NCBI RefSeq assembly: GCF_018613675.1
Contig: NZ_JAGGPQ010000024.1
Span: forward strand, 124,001 to 188,000
Origin: Arthrobacter sp. ISL-85
GTDB lineage: Bacteria; Actinomycetota; Actinomycetes; Actinomycetales; Micrococcaceae
Length of the DNA: 64,000 nt
Direction: 5' to 3'
In this document: one piece after another, positions 45,574 through 53,900 of the stretch
How the letters are laid out: the number at the start of each line of letters is the position of its first letter
Numbering within the stretch: the first letter of the stretch is position 1
The notes under the pieces: generated by a model
Told to the model about the DNA's origin: nothing
The model's database searches: none
What the model saw: the letters and a program-made list of their open reading frames with translations, nothing else
Translations under genes and position numbers: made by a program

Positions 45574-45751
45574 AGCAACATCATGCCAGTTGAGCGTTCC
45601 CCGGAGCGCCGGCGCGGCGCGGCGGCCAGCCGGGACGCACAACGCGCCATCACCTTCTGCAGCCTTTTGGGCGACGCCGTGGAGGGTCAGGGGGCGGCTG
45701 CGGAAGATAAAACAAAAATGGCCCCGGGCTGTTGCCCGGGACCATTTCCGA

Positions 45752-45827
45752 TGGTGACCCCAGCGGGATTCGAACCCGCGTTACCGCCGTGAGAGGGCAG
45801 CGTACTAGGCCGCTATACGATGGGGCC
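45752..45827 (-). tRNA. tRNA-Glu (CTC)
   Basis: The minus strand folds into a cloverleaf. The acceptor stem GGCCCCA pairs with TGGGGTC, with a G-U pair at 2-71. The anticodon loop is CTCTCAC with anticodon CTC, and the T-arm contains GGGTTCGAATCCC. The discriminator is A at 45755, and CCA is encoded at 45752-45754. gltX, its synthetase, lies about 3 kb away. Confidence 0.95.
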
Positions 45828-45955
45828 ATGCACTTCCGGCAGCGTTTCCGCTGCTCAAGCTCAGTGAGTATTTCACACACTTTGCTGTGGTTTCAAATCG
45901 GAAAACCGAGTCGAAACCTGCTGCTTTGCGGCTGTAAACAGCCTCCAAACCAGAG

Positions 45956-46027
45956 CTGGGATACCAGGACTCGAACCTAGAATGACGGTACCAGAAACCG
46001 TAGTGTTGCCAATTACACCATATCCCA
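45956..46027 (-). tRNA. tRNA-Gln (CTG)
   Basis: The acceptor stem TGGGATA pairs with TATCCCA. The anticodon stem ACGGT/ACCGT encloses TTCTGGT, with anticodon CTG. The T-arm contains GGTTCGAGTCC. The discriminator is G at 45956; CCA is not encoded and must be added after transcription. It lies 128 bases from tRNA-Glu and is read in the same direction. Confidence 0.94.
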
Positions 46028-46195
46028 TTGGCACTTTCGGGCCGGTTTTCAGGGCATTTTCCCTGCTCCGTGCGCCTCAGCACGAGAAATTACTTTACCC
46101 GAGACTCCCGGCTCGCACAAATCGAGGACTGCGCAAGCGCGGGACAACCTCGTCGGCCGATTTGAGCAACCCTTGCCCGCTCCCCGATCATATGG

Positions 46196-46224
46196 TTACC
46201 CTCGAGTAAGTTACCCATCAGTAA
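46196..46224. promoter_or_regulatory. tandem TTAC-N6-GTAA operators
   Basis: Two boxes of identical form, TTACCCTCGAGTAA (46196-46209) and TTACCCATCAGTAA (46211-46224), start 15 bases apart. The second extends to GTTAC-N6-GTAAC. They lie about 115 bases before the heptad-repeat membrane protein gene. Paired palindromes of this kind are typical of TetR-family repressors. The rest of 46028-46338 shows no gene. Confidence 0.5.
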
Positions 46225-46338
46225 CAACTCCCTCGCCCCGCCTGTGGGGCACCCACGAGGAAAATGGGAACGCCTTACCAGCCACGGTTTTCGCCACCCG
46301 GGCAGCGTCGTCCGGCGGAAAGTTAGGAAGTGTCAGCG

Positions 46339-47889
46339 TTGACAACCCGCACAGCAACCATTGCCGCAGCCAGGCCCAGACCCCGGTCCATCGCGATCAT
46401 CGCTTTGTCCCTGTTGCTCGTTCTATTCCTAGCGTTTTACACCTACCTCACGGGCCAGATCTCAAACGGCGCAGCACAGCTGATGGACGGCGCCGAGCAG
46501 GCCGCTGCAGGCGCGGCACAACTCAAGGACGGGTCTGGGCAGCTGGCCGCAGGGGCTGGCGCAGCGAACAAGGGCGCGGTCCAGGTGAAGGACGGCTCCG
46601 TCAAGGTCAAGGACGGAAGTGCCCAGCTGAATACCGGGGCCGCCGCCCTGCAGGCTGGCGCCGGGAAGATCTTTTCCGGAGTCCGGGACCAGCTGGCGCC
46701 GGGGGTGGACAAGCTGCATGCCGGCACCACCAAGCTGCAGAATGACGTCCTGAACAAACTCGTCCCGGGCGTTTACCAAGTGGATGACGGCGCCCGGAAG
46801 CTCCAGGCCGGTGCCGTGGCTCTATCCGCGGCCCTGACCCCCACTGCTGCCGGAAACGCGCCGAACAACCTTGCCGATGGTGCTGGACAACTGGCAGCGG
46901 GCACAGGGCAGCTCGCGGCCGGGGCTGGCCAACTCGATGCCGGCGCCACCAGCCTCAGCGCCGGGACCGCGGCCCTGAAGAACGGAACAGCCCAGCTGAA
47001 GGGCTACCCCGGCGCAGGCAACGATCCCACAAAGGGCGACGGGCTCGCTGCGCTCAGCCAGGGGCTGGACCAGCTTGAAGCGGCGGCGAACGGGCCCCAG
47101 GGCCTGGTGCCCCTGGCAGTGATCAAGGACCAGATCGCCAAACTGGCCGATGGTGGCCGGCGGGCCTACGCAGGGGCGGGGCAGCTTGACGCGGGAGCCG
47201 CGAAGCTGAACGACGGCGCCGGGCAGCTTAAGGCCGGAACCGGCAGTTTGAACACCGGAGCCGGCCAGGTGAACGACGGCGCGGGCCGGCTGAAGGCGGG
47301 CTTCGCCACGTTGGCCGAAAAGCTCAATGCGACGGACCCGCAAAACCCGGGCGTGGTTCTGGGAACCTCCATGCTGGCCGACGGCACGGCCAAGATCAGG
47401 GTAGGAATGGACGGCGTCCCGGGCAACTCGGACAGCCCCGGCCTGATCTACGCCGCAAACAACCTGCAGGACGGCACCACCAAGCTCAGCGCGGGAATCA
47501 ACGGCGCGGGCGATCCGGCCAATCCGGGCCTGCTGGCCGGAACCGAGGCGCTCTCGGACGGCACCGTGGCGCTGAGCAGTGGCACGGGCCAGCTGCAGGC
47601 CGGATCCGCCCAGCTGGCTGACGGAACAGGACAGCTGGCGGACGGTAACGGCAAGCTGGACGATGGCTCGGGCAAGCTCGCCGATGGTGCGGGCAAGCTG
47701 GCCGACGGAAATTCGAGAATCGCGGCGGGAACGCAGGAGCTGCACTCGAAGGTGGCTGCTGTGTCGCCGTCGTCGTGGCTGGACAGCCCCGCAGTCGCGC
47801 TGCTGCTGGTAGCTATGCTCGTTGCCGCCGCTGTAGGAGCATACCTGGCTCTCCGAAGGCGTTCCCTGCGCCCTGCAGCGGCGGCCTGA
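46339..47889 (+). CDS. membrane protein with X-X-X-Leu-X-X-Gly heptad repeats (YhgE/Pip-type)
   Basis: A protein of about 516 residues with one hydrophobic segment near each end (SIAIIALSLLLVLFLAFYTY and VALLLVAMLVAAAVGAYLAL). Between them about 38 copies of a heptad ending in hydrophobic-x-x-Gly are readable (QLMDGAE, QLAAGAG, KLADGAG). This is the X-X-X-Leu-X-X-Gly repeat found in YhgE/Pip and in the SPP1 phage receptor YueB. The extracellular region would be a long repeat rod. The ABC-2-like permease part of YhgE is missing. TTG at 46339 follows AGGAAG by eight bases; a GTG at 46330 overlaps that site. Function is unknown. Confidence 0.85.
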   Translation: MTTRTATIAAARPRPRSIAIIALSLLLVLFLAFYTYLTGQISNGAAQLMDGAEQAAAGAAQLKDGSGQLAAGAGAANKGAVQVKDGSVKVKDGSAQLNTGAAALQAGAGKIFSGVRDQLAPGVDKLHAGTTKLQNDVLNKLVPGVYQVDDGARKLQAGAVALSAALTPTAAGNAPNNLADGAGQLAAGTGQLAAGAGQLDAGATSLSAGTAALKNGTAQLKGYPGAGNDPTKGDGLAALSQGLDQLEAAANGPQGLVPLAVIKDQIAKLADGGRRAYAGAGQLDAGAAKLNDGAGQLKAGTGSLNTGAGQVNDGAGRLKAGFATLAEKLNATDPQNPGVVLGTSMLADGTAKIRVGMDGVPGNSDSPGLIYAANNLQDGTTKLSAGINGAGDPANPGLLAGTEALSDGTVALSSGTGQLQAGSAQLADGTGQLADGNGKLDDGSGKLADGAGKLADGNSRIAAGTQELHSKVAAVSPSSWLDSPAVALLLVAMLVAAAVGAYLALRRRSLRPAAAA

Positions 47890-47911
47890 CAGCGGAAGCA
47901 CCTTCGTCCAC

Positions 47912-47945
47912 GCGGCCGCGGTCCTGAAAGCAGGGCCGCGGCCGC
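47912..47945. terminator. bidirectional hairpin between the repeat-protein gene and HAD gene
   Basis: A 14-bp stem (47912-47925 with 47932-47945) has a six-base loop GAAAGC and one G-U pair. It sits between two convergent genes. No long U-tract follows on either side. Confidence 0.65.
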
Positions 47946-47958
47946 CAGGTGCGGAGGC

Positions 47959-48696
47959 CTACTGCAGCAGCTGGTCCAGGGAGGCCAGCATGCCGCCCTC
48001 GAAGCCCTCCACGACCTCGCCGCCACGGTTGAGCCACACGCCCACCAGGCCGGCCGCCGTCGAACCTTCCGCGTCCAGCAGCCGGTTGTCACCCACATAC
48101 AGCGTTTCGGCCGGAGCAGTGCCCAAAAGCCTGACACCTTCAAGGTAGATGGCGGCATTGGGCTTGGCGACACCCAGCGTGTCGGTACCCACCAGATGGG
48201 TGATCCGCTCCAGCCCGGCCCCGTCCAGCTTTGCCCGCTGGTAATCGTGGACATTGTTGCTCACTGCACCATAGGGGATGCCCGCACTGTCCAGGACGTC
48301 CAGCAGCGGCAGGACGTCCGGAAACGGCCTGACGTAGGCGGGCTGCTTCTCCATGTAGGCACTCAGCCACCGGTGCGATTCCTCGCCGTCGGCAAGTTCC
48401 ACGCCGAAGTGACCCAGGGCTGCCCGGCCCCGGAGCAGGCGCTGTTCGTTGAACGTCAGCTCACCTGCCAGGTAGCGGTCGTAGTAATGCGTGGTTTCGT
48501 GCGTGAAGATGCGGCCGAACCGCTCCCACCCCGCCTGGTCCAGGCCGGGCAGGAGGTGTTCGCTGACCTCCCGCAGGGCGGTGGTCATTGAATATTCGAG
48601 GTCCACCAGGGTGTCATCGATGTCGAACAGGACGCCCCGGACAGTACCGAAAGGGGTCTCCAACACGCCGGCGCGTGCCTGGCTGGGGGCCGGCAT
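47959..48696 (-). CDS. HAD-family hydrolase
   Basis: A phosphatase-type protein of the haloacid dehalogenase superfamily, 245 residues. Motif I GVLFDIDDTLVDL has the nucleophile Asp. YGAVSNNVHDYQR fits motif II, and GVAKPNAAIYLEG supplies the Lys of motif III. YVGDNRLLDAEGS is motif IV. The layout and cap length fit class I HADs such as phosphoglycolate or pyrimidine-nucleotide phosphatases. Its start overlaps the gltX stop by one base, which suggests coupling. The substrate cannot be inferred. Confidence 0.9.
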   Translation of the reverse strand: MPAPSQARAGVLETPFGTVRGVLFDIDDTLVDLEYSMTTALREVSEHLLPGLDQAGWERFGRIFTHETTHYYDRYLAGELTFNEQRLLRGRAALGHFGVELADGEESHRWLSAYMEKQPAYVRPFPDVLPLLDVLDSAGIPYGAVSNNVHDYQRAKLDGAGLERITHLVGTDTLGVAKPNAAIYLEGVRLLGTAPAETLYVGDNRLLDAEGSTAAGLVGVWLNRGGEVVEGFEGGMLASLDQLLQ

Positions 48697-50210
48697 CAGC
48701 CGCGGAAGGCGCGGAGCCGGCGCAGGGAGGACTCCTTGCCCAGGATCACCATGGACTCAAACAGCGGCGGCGAAACGCGGCGGCCGGAAACCGCCGTGCG
48801 CACCGGTCCGAAGGCGAGCCGCGGCTTGATTCCCATGTCCTCCACCAGGGCCTGCTTGAGTGCAGCCTGGATGTTCTCCGCCGTCCAGTCCTCCACCGGT
48901 TCCAGGGCGGCAAGGGCTGCGTCCAGCACCTCGGGAAGGTTCTCCGGAAGGCCTTTGCGCGCGTCATCGGCAATATCCACGGCGTCGTCCGACTTGAACA
49001 GGAACGCGAGCATCACGGGCGCTTCGCCCAGCAGCGTGATGCGCTCCTGGACCAGGGGTGCCGCTTCGGTCAGGATCTCCTCCTCGCGGTCGGTCAGGAT
49101 CTCCCCCACCAGGCCTGCCTCGCGCAGGTAGTGCGCCACCCGGTCCCGGAACACCTTGGGCTCCAGCATGCGGACGTGGGTCCCGTTGATGGCTTCGGCC
49201 TTCTTCAGGTCGAAGCGTGCGGGGTTGCCCAGGACGTCGTGGATATCGAAGTGCTCCACGAGCTGTTCCACCGTGAAGATGTCCTCGTCCGCGCTCAGGG
49301 ACCAGCCCAGCAGGGACAGGTAGTTCAGCAGCCCTTCCGGAATGAAGCCCCGCTCGCGGTGCAGGAACAGGCTTGACTCGGGGTCCCGCTTGGACAGTTT
49401 CTTGTTGCCGTGGCCCATGACGTAGGGCAGGTGGCCGAACTCGGGCATGTACTCGGCAACGCCGATGGCGTACAGCGCCCGGTACAGGGCAACCTGGCGC
49501 GGCGTGGAGCTGAGCAGGTCCTCGCCGCGGAGCACGTGGGTAATGCCCATCAGGGCGTCATCCACGGGGTTGACCAGGGTGTACAGCGGCGCACCGTTGG
49601 CCCGCACCACGGCGAAGTCGGGGACGGACCCTGCCTTGAAGGTGATATCGCCCCGGACCAGGTCCGTGAACGTGATGTCCTCATCCGGCATGCGCAGGCG
49701 GAGCACAGCCTGGCGGCCCTCCGACCGGTACTGTGCCAGCTGCTCATCCGTCAGGTGCCGGTCAAAACCGTCATAGCCAAGCTTCGGGTCCCGGCCGGCG
49801 GCGCGGTGCCGTGCCTCGATCTCTTCCGGGGTGGAGAAGGACTCGTAGATGAACCCTGCCTCATGGAGCCGCTTGATGACGTCCTGGTAGATGTCGCCGC
49901 GCTGGGACTGCCGGTAAGGCTCATGCGGGCCGCCCACCTCCACGCCCTCGTCCCAGTCGATGCCCAGCCACTTCAGCGCGTCCAGCAGCTGGTGGTAGCT
50001 TTCCTCGCTGTCGCGCGCCGCGTCGGTGTCCTCGATCCGGAAGACCAGCGTGCCCTTGGTGTGGCGCGCGTAGGCCCAGTTGAACAGGGCTGTCCGGATC
50101 AGGCCGACGTGCGGGGTACCCGTGGGCGAGGGGCAGAAACGGACGCGGACCGGCGTTTCGGCGGTGACGGGGGGGATGGAGGCAGCGGGTGACGAAGAAG
50201 CGATACTCAT
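48696..50210 (-). CDS. gltX: glutamate--tRNA ligase
   Basis: This class I aminoacyl-tRNA synthetase charges tRNA-Glu and, in organisms with GatCAB, also tRNA-Gln. It has 504 residues: VRFCPSPTGTPHVGLIRTAL (HIGH-type motif PHVG) and KKLSKRDPESSL (KMSKS-type). The C-terminal helical anticodon-binding domain is present. tRNA-Glu lies about 3 kb away and tRNA-Gln just beyond it. It lies downstream of the FAH-family gene and couples to the HAD gene through a one-base overlap. Confidence 0.96.
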   Translation of the reverse strand: MSIASSSPAASIPPVTAETPVRVRFCPSPTGTPHVGLIRTALFNWAYARHTKGTLVFRIEDTDAARDSEESYHQLLDALKWLGIDWDEGVEVGGPHEPYRQSQRGDIYQDVIKRLHEAGFIYESFSTPEEIEARHRAAGRDPKLGYDGFDRHLTDEQLAQYRSEGRQAVLRLRMPDEDITFTDLVRGDITFKAGSVPDFAVVRANGAPLYTLVNPVDDALMGITHVLRGEDLLSSTPRQVALYRALYAIGVAEYMPEFGHLPYVMGHGNKKLSKRDPESSLFLHRERGFIPEGLLNYLSLLGWSLSADEDIFTVEQLVEHFDIHDVLGNPARFDLKKAEAINGTHVRMLEPKVFRDRVAHYLREAGLVGEILTDREEEILTEAAPLVQERITLLGEAPVMLAFLFKSDDAVDIADDARKGLPENLPEVLDAALAALEPVEDWTAENIQAALKQALVEDMGIKPRLAFGPVRTAVSGRRVSPPLFESMVILGKESSLRRLRAFRG

Positions 50211-50268
50211 AGTGGCTTCAACTTTACCCGCCTGGCCGTGTGCGGCCTTCCGGCCCGGCAGGGAAGTG

Positions 50269-51045
50269 CTAGCGGCGGACGATGGGGTTGGAGAGCCGGC
50301 CGATGCCCTCGATTTCCACCTCGAAGCGGTCGCCCTCCTTGACCAGGCCCACGCCGGCGGGCGTGCCGGTCATGATCACGTCGCCGGGCAGCAGGGTGAA
50401 CGCCTGCGACACCACCGACACCAGTTCGCGCACGCCCCGGATCATCTGGCTGGTGCTGCCGTCCTGGCGCACCTCGCCGTTGAGGCGGCCCTGGATCTGC
50501 AGGTCTTCCGTGTCCAGGTCGGTCTCGATCCAGGGCCCCAGCGGCGCCGAGGTGTCGAAGCCCTTGGCCCGGGTCCACTGCAGGTCCGTCTTTTGGACAT
50601 CGCGGGCCGTGAGGTCGTTGCCGCAGGTGTACCCGAAGATGACGTCGTCCACGCGGTCTTCCGGCACGTCCTTGCAGATGCGGCCGATGACCACGCAGAG
50701 TTCGGCCTCGAAGGAGACCTCTTCGGAGAATTCCGGCAGCACCACGGGATCATTGGGGCCCACCACAGATGTGTTGGGCTTCAGGAACAGCAGCGGCTGG
50801 GCCGGTACCTCATTGCCGAGCTCATGGGCGTGCTCCACGAAGTTCCGGCCCACACCGATCACCTTGCTCCGGGGAATGATGGGCGCCAGCAGCCGAACGT
50901 CCTCCAGCTTGTGGCGCACCGGCGTGCGCTCCACGCCATTGAAGAACGGGTCGCCGTGGATGACAGTGATTTCCTCACTGCCGGGTGCACCTTCCACAAC
51001 GCCGTACAGGGGATCGGAATCGACGACAAACCTGGCAATACGCAT
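50269..51045 (-). CDS. fumarylacetoacetate hydrolase family protein
   Basis: A 258-residue FAH-family protein. SFEAELCVVIGRICKDVP holds the metal-ligating E-x-E pair, and YTCGNDLTARDVQKTDLQW provides the third acid. VMTGTPAGVGLVKEGD is the C-terminal core motif. Family members hydrolyse or decarboxylate acylpyruvates and 2-hydroxyhepta-2,4-diene-1,7-dioate. Here there is no aromatic-degradation neighbourhood, so a housekeeping acylpyruvase/oxaloacetate-decarboxylase role is plausible. The ATG at 51045 gives MRIARFVVDS, the usual start. Confidence 0.9.
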   Translation of the reverse strand: MRIARFVVDSDPLYGVVEGAPGSEEITVIHGDPFFNGVERTPVRHKLEDVRLLAPIIPRSKVIGVGRNFVEHAHELGNEVPAQPLLFLKPNTSVVGPNDPVVLPEFSEEVSFEAELCVVIGRICKDVPEDRVDDVIFGYTCGNDLTARDVQKTDLQWTRAKGFDTSAPLGPWIETDLDTEDLQIQGRLNGEVRQDGSTSQMIRGVRELVSVVSQAFTLLPGDVIMTGTPAGVGLVKEGDRFEVEIEGIGRLSNPIVRR

Positions 51046-51055
51046 GGCTCCTACC

Positions 51056-51871
51056 CTACCGTCCCGCCGGCGCCGCCTGCCCTTCGCCGCCGCGCAGGTA
51101 GGAGAGTTGTGCGGCCACCGACAGTTCGGCGGCGCGCCGGACGGAAGGCCCGACGCCGGCATAGACAGCGTCGGCCACCTCATCGACGGTCGCGTCCCGG
51201 CCCAGCCGCTCAAGTGCGGCACGGATTTGCGCCAGCCGATCCTCCCGGTGCGTCCGGTAATCGCGGGCGGCGGCTGCCAGGGAGGGCAGTAGCGGACCAT
51301 GTGCCGGCAGCACGGTGGCAGGGCCCAGTGCCTCCAGCCGGCCCAGGGAGGCGAGGTAGTCACCCAGCGTCCCGTCCGGGTAGTCCAGCACGGTGGTCCC
51401 ACGGCCGAGGATGGTGTCCCCCGTCAGCACAGAGCCGGCCTGCCCGTCGGCGGGCAGGTGGAAGCAGACGGAGTCGGAGGTGTGGCCCGGCGTGGCCACC
51501 ACCGAGATCTCCAGGCCCGCCGCCCGGATAATTTCCCCGCGGGCCAGGGGTTCTCCCCCGCCGTGGCAGTGGCGTGGGTCCAGGGCGCGGACCGGTGCGC
51601 CCGTCAGTTCATGCAGGCGGGCAGAACCCGCCGTGTGGTCGGCGTGGCGGTGGGTCACCAGGATCAGTTCCACGGGGCCAACGCCGGCCAGTGCAGCCAA
51701 GTGCGCTTCATCCTCGGGACCGGGATCCACCACCACCGCGGCGGCTTGTCCGGGGGCGCCCAGGATGTAGGAGTTGGTGCCGTCCAAACTCATGGGGCCG
51801 GGGTTGGGGGCAAGGATGAACTGCGTGAGCCCGGTGCTGCGCTGCAGGACGGGCCCGGAATCGAAAGTCAC
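51056..51871 (-). CDS. MBL-fold metallo-hydrolase
   Basis: A metallo-beta-lactamase-fold enzyme of 271 residues. LILVTHRHADHTAGS is the zinc-binding H-x-H-x-D-H motif, TPGHTSDSVC contains the next His, and LTGDTILGRG the Asp. Related proteins are hydroxyacylglutathione hydrolases and RNase-like hydrolases; the helical C-terminal extension (DRLAQIRAALERLGRD) resembles the beta-lactamase-like LACTB2 type. The GTG at 51871 has AAGGA upstream. It lies 10 bases before the FAH-family gene and probably leads an operon with it, gltX and the HAD gene. Confidence 0.87.
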   Translation of the reverse strand: MTFDSGPVLQRSTGLTQFILAPNPGPMSLDGTNSYILGAPGQAAAVVVDPGPEDEAHLAALAGVGPVELILVTHRHADHTAGSARLHELTGAPVRALDPRHCHGGGEPLARGEIIRAAGLEISVVATPGHTSDSVCFHLPADGQAGSVLTGDTILGRGTTVLDYPDGTLGDYLASLGRLEALGPATVLPAHGPLLPSLAAAARDYRTHREDRLAQIRAALERLGRDATVDEVADAVYAGVGPSVRRAAELSVAAQLSYLRGGEGQAAPAGR

Positions 51872-52006
51872 CAACCCATCCTTGCATCCGCGGCCGTCCC
51901 TCCCCCAGCCCGTCCCACGCACGCCGGCGGAATAGAACAGCGGCGGCTCCGGGTTGGCAACCAATGACACCAACACGATCTCCACCAGGAAGCCGGATAC
52001 CGCCCC

Positions 52007-52600
52007 ATGAGCACAACAACACTCTCAGACCTCCTCGCACAAGCGGACGCGGACGGCCACGACCATTCGGCCACCGAAAAGGCCACGGGGTTGCTGCACG
52101 TCCACAATCACGCCACGGGCAGCATCGTCTGGTTTCCCACGTGGAAGAAGTTCCGTGAAACGGCGGACTGGGCGCGCGCCGTCGGCAGCACCACCGCGGA
52201 ACTGGGCGCCGCCGCGGCGCCCGCCGACCAGGCAGGTGCCGCAATCCTGGCCGCAGACCTGGAATCCCTGCTGGACCAGGCCTCCCGGTCCAGCGACGCC
52301 AACATCTTCGTGCAGGAGAACCTCACCAGCCACCTGACGCGGACCTGGGCCGTTGGGGACGCCGTGGCCAAGGCCAACGGGAAGGACCTGTTCACCGGCG
52401 GCCTCACCCCCTCCGTCTTCGCCGGCTACCCCTATGACGTCTACGCCCAGGACGGCGGCGCCTTTGCCACCTCGCTCTGGAACGACATCATCGACGCCCG
52501 GCGCAACCGGGCCCTGGCGGAGGAAGCCGCGCGTAAGGCACTCAAGCCGGTGTCGCGCAAGGCCATGAAGAACGCCGCCCGCAAGGCAGGACGGCGCTAA
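52007..52600 (+). CDS. hypothetical protein, 197 aa
   Basis: I do not recognise this protein. It begins MSTTTLSDLLAQADADGHD, has a small His-rich patch (LHVHNHATGS) and a middle region that looks globular (IFVQENLTSHLTRTWAVGDA). It ends in a strongly basic, Ala/Lys/Arg-rich helix (about 172-197, RKAMKNAARKAGRR). There is no signal peptide or membrane segment. Codon use looks normal. It is divergent from the MBL gene and is followed by a terminator. The basic tail might bind nucleic acid or ribosomes, but nothing else shows this. Confidence 0.6.
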   Translation: MSTTTLSDLLAQADADGHDHSATEKATGLLHVHNHATGSIVWFPTWKKFRETADWARAVGSTTAELGAAAAPADQAGAAILAADLESLLDQASRSSDANIFVQENLTSHLTRTWAVGDAVAKANGKDLFTGGLTPSVFAGYPYDVYAQDGGAFATSLWNDIIDARRNRALAEEAARKALKPVSRKAMKNAARKAGRR

Positions 52601-52626
52601 CGAGCCACTGCGGGCCGGGACGCAGA

Positions 52627-52662
52627 ACGGCGCCTGCCAGACAAAAGTCCGGCAGGCGCCGT
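52627..52662. terminator. bidirectional terminator between hypothetical gene and ilvE
   Basis: A 12-bp stem (52627-52638 with 52651-52662) encloses AGACAAAAGTCC, which can form a further three pairs. It lies between the convergent genes, 23 bases from the ilvE stop. Confidence 0.7.
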
Positions 52663-52684
52663 CGTACGAACCGAAGGAACTGGA

Positions 52685-53797
52685 CTACGCCAGGCGGGTG
52701 AGCCAGCCGTGGGTGTCCGGTTCGGCGCCCGTCTGGATGCCCAGGAGCTTTTCGCGGATGGCCATGGTGACTTCGCCGGCCTTGGCGTCCTCGGAGCCAA
52801 TGAACTCGGTGGCGTCCTTCAGGACCCCGATGGGGGTGATGACGGCTGCCGTGCCGCAGGCGAACACTTCGGTGATGGCGCCGGACGCCACGCCGTCGCG
52901 CCACTCGTCGAGGGTGATCTTCCGCTCGGAAACTTCGCGGCCCATGTCCTTGGCCACCTGGATCACGGACATCCGGGTGACGCCTTCCAGGATGGTGCCG
53001 GTGAGCGCGGGCGTGGCCAGGGACCCGTCCTTCATAACGAAGAACACGTTCATGCCGCCCAGCTCTTCCACGGCGTTATCGTTGGCCTGGTCCAGGAACA
53101 GCACCTGCTTGCAGCCGTTGGCTTCCGCTTCCTGCTGCGCGATCAGTGAGGCTGCGTAGTTGCCGCCGCACTTTGCGTCGCCGGTGCCGCCGCGGCCGGC
53201 GCGGGCGTACTGGCGCGAGATCCAGATGGAGACGGGCTTGAGCTCACCGCCGAAGTAGTTCCCGGCCGGCGATGCGATCACCCGGAACGAGACCTCACGG
53301 GCCGCACGGACGCCCAGGAACGCCTCCGTGGCGATCATGAAGGGCCGCAGGTACAGTGCCTCACCGTCGCCGGAGGGCACCCATTCCTTGTCGACGGCCA
53401 CCAGTTCGCGGATGGCGCCGAGGAAGTATTCGGCCGGCAGTTCCGGCAGGGCCAGCCGGCGGGCGGACTTGTTCAGCCGCGCCGCGTTGGCCTCGGGCCG
53501 GAAGGTCCAGACGGAGCCGTCGGCGTGCCGGTAGGCCTTAAGTCCTTCGAAGATCTCCTGGCCGTAGTGGAATACGGCTGCGGAGGGGTCCAGGACGATC
53601 GGCCCGTAGGGCTCGATCCGGGCGTCGTGCCAGCCGCCGTTGCCGTCCGCGTCCACGCTGTAGTCGACGATGGCGGTGTGGTCGGTGAAGTAGTTGCCGA
53701 ATCCCGGGTTTGCCAGGATGGCTGCACGCTCTTCGGCAGACTTCGGGTTCTCCGAGGGCTGCCTGGTGAATTCGACGCCATGGGCGGTCTGAGTCAT
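52685..53797 (-). CDS. ilvE: branched-chain amino acid aminotransferase
   Basis: A PLP-dependent fold-type IV transaminase that makes the last step of leucine, isoleucine and valine synthesis. It has 370 residues. FHYGQEIFEGLKAYRHADGS is the N-terminal signature, and GDAKCGGNYAASLIAQQEA has the PLP lysine. A strong GGAGGAA lies just before the ATG. It is downstream of leuB with a 103-base gap, so a separate promoter is possible. Confidence 0.96.
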   Translation of the reverse strand: MTQTAHGVEFTRQPSENPKSAEERAAILANPGFGNYFTDHTAIVDYSVDADGNGGWHDARIEPYGPIVLDPSAAVFHYGQEIFEGLKAYRHADGSVWTFRPEANAARLNKSARRLALPELPAEYFLGAIRELVAVDKEWVPSGDGEALYLRPFMIATEAFLGVRAAREVSFRVIASPAGNYFGGELKPVSIWISRQYARAGRGGTGDAKCGGNYAASLIAQQEAEANGCKQVLFLDQANDNAVEELGGMNVFFVMKDGSLATPALTGTILEGVTRMSVIQVAKDMGREVSERKITLDEWRDGVASGAITEVFACGTAAVITPIGVLKDATEFIGSEDAKAGEVTMAIREKLLGIQTGAEPDTHGWLTRLA

Positions 53798-53900
53798 GGT
53801 TCCTCCACGATCGGCCGCCCGGGGTTCAGCGCTGAACGGAAAGGCGGCATTTGGTGATTCGAGTAAAGCTTACGCCCGATGCCGGCGGCCCCGGCGCGGG

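Noticed and set aside
45752..46027. tRNA genes as a possible phage or island attachment site
   Set aside because: No integrase, no truncated tRNA copy and no foreign-looking block next to them.
46339..47889. Repetitive DNA that could be taken for a minisatellite or CRISPR-like array
   Set aside because: Repetition is at the heptad level in protein with variable codons, and there are no spacers or direct repeats of CRISPR form.
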